Below, one piece after another: positions 22,758 to 24,410 of a DNA stretch of 24,410 nucleotides. This DNA is from JBIOUF01 sp044866695 (GTDB taxonomy: Bacteria; Actinomycetota; Actinomycetes; Propionibacteriales; Nocardioidaceae): the NCBI GenBank assembly GCA_044866695.1, contig JBIOUF010000243.1, positions 1 through 24,410 on the forward strand, given 5' to 3'. Within the stretch, counting starts at the first letter, position 1, and the number at the start of each line of letters is the position of its first letter. The position numbers and the translations under genes are program-made. The notes below the pieces were generated by a model. It was not told where the DNA came from and ran no database searches. It saw only the letters and a list, made by a program, of their open reading frames with translations.

Positions 22758-24410
22758 TTGACGGAGACGGTGAACAACCCGGCGGCGAAGCGGTGGGCAG
22801 GAAGGACCGGTGGCCTGCGGATGCAGCGGGTGTTCAGCACCGCCGGCACCCACCCGTACGACGAGGTCACCTGGGAGCGCCGCGACGTCGTCCAGACCAA
22901 CTGGAAGACCGGCGAGACCGTCTTCGAGCAGCGCGGCGTGGAGTTCCCCGACTTCTGGTCGGCCAACGCCAGCACGATCGTCACGACCAAGTACTTCCGC
23001 GGGGCGCTGGGCACCGAGGCCCGCGAGACCAGCCTGCGCCAGCTCGTCGACCGGGTCGTGGGGACCTACCGCGCCGCCGGGCAGGAGCACGGCTACTTCG
23101 CCACCGCCGAGGACGCCGAGGTGTTCGAGCACGAGCTGACCTGGCTGCTGGTGCACCAGTACTTCTCGTTCAACTCCCCGGTGTGGTTCAACGTCGGCAC
23201 GGCTTCCCCGGCGCAGGTCTCAGCTTGCTTCATCCTCTCCGTCGACGACTCCATGGACTCGATCCTGAACTGGTACAAGGAGGAGGGGTTCATCTTCAAG
23301 GGCGGCTCGGGTGCCGGGCTGAACCTCTCCCGGATCCGGTCCTCCAAGGAGCTGCTCTCCTCCGGCGGCACCGCCAGCGGCCCGGTGTCGTTCATGCGCG
23401 GCGCGGACGCCTCGGCGGGCACCATCAAGTCCGGGGGCGCCACCCGGCGCGCCGCGAAGATGGTCGTGCTCGACGTCGACCACCCCGACATCGAGGAGTT
23501 CGTCGAGACCAAGGCGCGCGAGGAGGACAAGATCCGCGCGCTCCGCGACGCCGGCTTCGACATGGACCTCGGCGGCCGGGACATCACCTCGGTGCAGTAC
23601 CAGAACGCCAACAACTCCGTGCGGGTCACCGACGAGTTCATGCGGGCGGTCGAGGAGGGGTCGTCGTTCGGCCTGCGGGCCAGGAAGACCGGGGAGGTGA
23701 TCGAGGAGGTCGACGCCCGCGAGCTGTTCCACAAGATCAGCAAGGCGGCCTGGGAGTGCGCAGACCCAGGGCTGCAGTACGACGACACCATCAACGACTG
23801 GCACACCAACCCCGAGACCGGCCGGATCACCGCAAGCAACCCGTGCTGCTTCACCGGGGACACGGTCGTGCGTACCGCCGAGGGCCCGACGACCTTGGAG
23901 ACGCTGGTCGCCTCTCTGGCGGCGGGCGCGACCGCGAAGGTGCTCAGCCTGGTCGCCTCGTCGGAGGACCAGCCGCTTCTCGCGTACGCGGTCGTCTCCC
24001 GGGGATGGAAGGCCGGGGAGACGCAGAACCACGTCCAGGTGGTCACGGCACGGGGTCTCCGACTGCGCAGCACACCCGAGCATCGGTACCTCGCCGACGG
24101 TAGCTGGGTTGAGGCGGCGCGTCTCCGGGTGGGCCAGGTGCTCGTCTCCGAGGCGGGGGGTGGCGACGAGGTCATCGAAGTCGCCGAGCGACGGCTCGAC
24201 CAGCCCGTCTCGGTGTACGACCTGGAGGTGCCGGGGACCCATAACTTCGTCGTCGGCTCCGACGACATCCCGGGCGTGGTCGTGCACAACAGCGAGTACA
24301 TGTCGTTGGACAACTCCTCGTGCAACCTGGCCAGCCTGAACCTGCTGAAGTTCCTGCGCGACGACGACACGTTCGACTCCGAGCGGTTCGCACGGGCGGT
24401 CGAGGTGATC
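22758..24410 (+). CDS. nrdJ: adenosylcobalamin-dependent (class II) ribonucleotide reductase, intein-containing, 3' truncated
   Basis: The first 551 codons are present; the frame is open to the window end. The enzyme reduces ribonucleotides to deoxyribonucleotides using adenosylcobalamin. Landmarks: the N-terminal MQRVFST..THPYDEVTWERR region, FNSPVWFNVG, SACFILSVDDSM with Cys157 as the predicted first redox cysteine, GGSGAGLNLSRIR, and NPC at 361-363. Cys363 is the predicted thiyl-radical cysteine, aligned with E. coli NrdA Cys439. Residues 364-511 are an intein; the mature protein then continues SEYMSLDNSSCNLASLNLLK, restoring NPCSE. The start is TTG at 22758 with AAGGAG six bases before; an in-frame GTG at 22770 is possible. 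Expected regulation is by NrdR. Confidence 0.95.
   Translation, partial: MTETVNNPAAKRWAGRTGGLRMQRVFSTAGTHPYDEVTWERRDVVQTNWKTGETVFEQRGVEFPDFWSANASTIVTTKYFRGALGTEARETSLRQLVDRVVGTYRAAGQEHGYFATAEDAEVFEHELTWLLVHQYFSFNSPVWFNVGTASPAQVSACFILSVDDSMDSILNWYKEEGFIFKGGSGAGLNLSRIRSSKELLSSGGTASGPVSFMRGADASAGTIKSGGATRRAAKMVVLDVDHPDIEEFVETKAREEDKIRALRDAGFDMDLGGRDITSVQYQNANNSVRVTDEFMRAVEEGSSFGLRARKTGEVIEEVDARELFHKISKAAWECADPGLQYDDTINDWHTNPETGRITASNPCCFTGDTVVRTAEGPTTLETLVASLAAGATAKVLSLVASSEDQPLLAYAVVSRGWKAGETQNHVQVVTARGLRLRSTPEHRYLADGSWVEAARLRVGQVLVSEAGGGDEVIEVAERRLDQPVSVYDLEVPGTHNFVVGSDDIPGVVVHNSEYMSLDNSSCNLASLNLLKFLRDDDTFDSERFARAVEVI
23847..24290 (+). other. NrdJ mini-intein (148 aa, no homing endonuclease)
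   Basis: The insertion lies between extein Cys363 and Ser. Block A starts with Cys1 (CFTGDTVVRT). Block B is STPEHRYL (T76-x-x-H79 of the intein). Block F is VYDLEVPGTHNFVV, and block G ends VVVHN before Ser+1, so all class 1 splicing residues are present: Cys1, block-B Thr/His, terminal His-Asn, and Ser+1. At 148 residues there is no room for a LAGLIDADG endonuclease; the linker between blocks B and F is about 40 residues. Precise removal regenerates the conserved NPCSEYM sequence. Splicing is needed for activity, because the insertion touches the radical cysteine. Confidence 0.95.

Noticed and set aside
23847..24290. Homing endonuclease within the NrdJ intein
   Set aside because: The whole intein is 148 residues and no LAGLIDADG or HNH motif is visible.

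Overview
The window is very GC-rich and nearly gene-filled. It looks like the chromosome of a high-GC actinobacterium. The backbone order miaB, miaA, dapF, hflX, dinG-like helicase, lexA, nrdR, nrdJ is the one I know from Streptomyces and relatives. An SOS-linked LysM protein opposite lexA is also typical of Actinobacteria. I lean towards Nocardioidaceae, from the style of the intergenic repeats and the LysM protein. That is an impression from memory, not a measured placement.

Layout: (1) 1-1623: the miaB 3' end, then three small minus-strand genes (a disordered acidic protein, a NUDIX hydrolase, an MT0933/Rv0909-type antitoxin-like protein) with a cluster of 22-bp repeats between them. (2) 1717-6378: miaA and a secreted gamma-glutamyltransferase, then minus-strand genes: an unrecognised two-gene unit (302 aa and 153 aa) and a small CxxC/CxxC protein. 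(3) 6511-12601, all plus strand: SRPBCC protein, dapF, hflX (with a 14-copy tetrapeptide array), a second 22-bp repeat cluster, a DinG/XPD-type helicase and an overlapping metallophosphoesterase. (4) 12636-16277: a secreted HEFFH metalloprotease, lexA, and divergently a membrane-anchored LysM protein; the lexA/LysM gap carries three SOS boxes. (5) 16342-21771: a large LAL-type LuxR regulator divergent from a secreted RTX-like protein and an FAD monooxygenase-like gene. (6) 21772-24410: nrdR and the start of nrdJ, the B12-dependent ribonucleotide reductase, which carries a 148-aa mini-intein immediately after the predicted thiyl-radical cysteine.

How the genes work together: miaA and miaB modify tRNA position 37. 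lexA, the LysM protein, the helicase, nrdR and nrdJ form a DNA-damage and dNTP-supply neighbourhood. LexA should repress itself and the LysM protein, a likely division inhibitor of the ChiZ/DivS/YneA type. NrdR should control the nrdR-nrdJ unit. The LAL/RTX/FAD block and the 302/153-aa pair look like accessory insertions into this conserved backbone. No tRNA, rRNA, CRISPR array, insertion sequence or prophage was seen.
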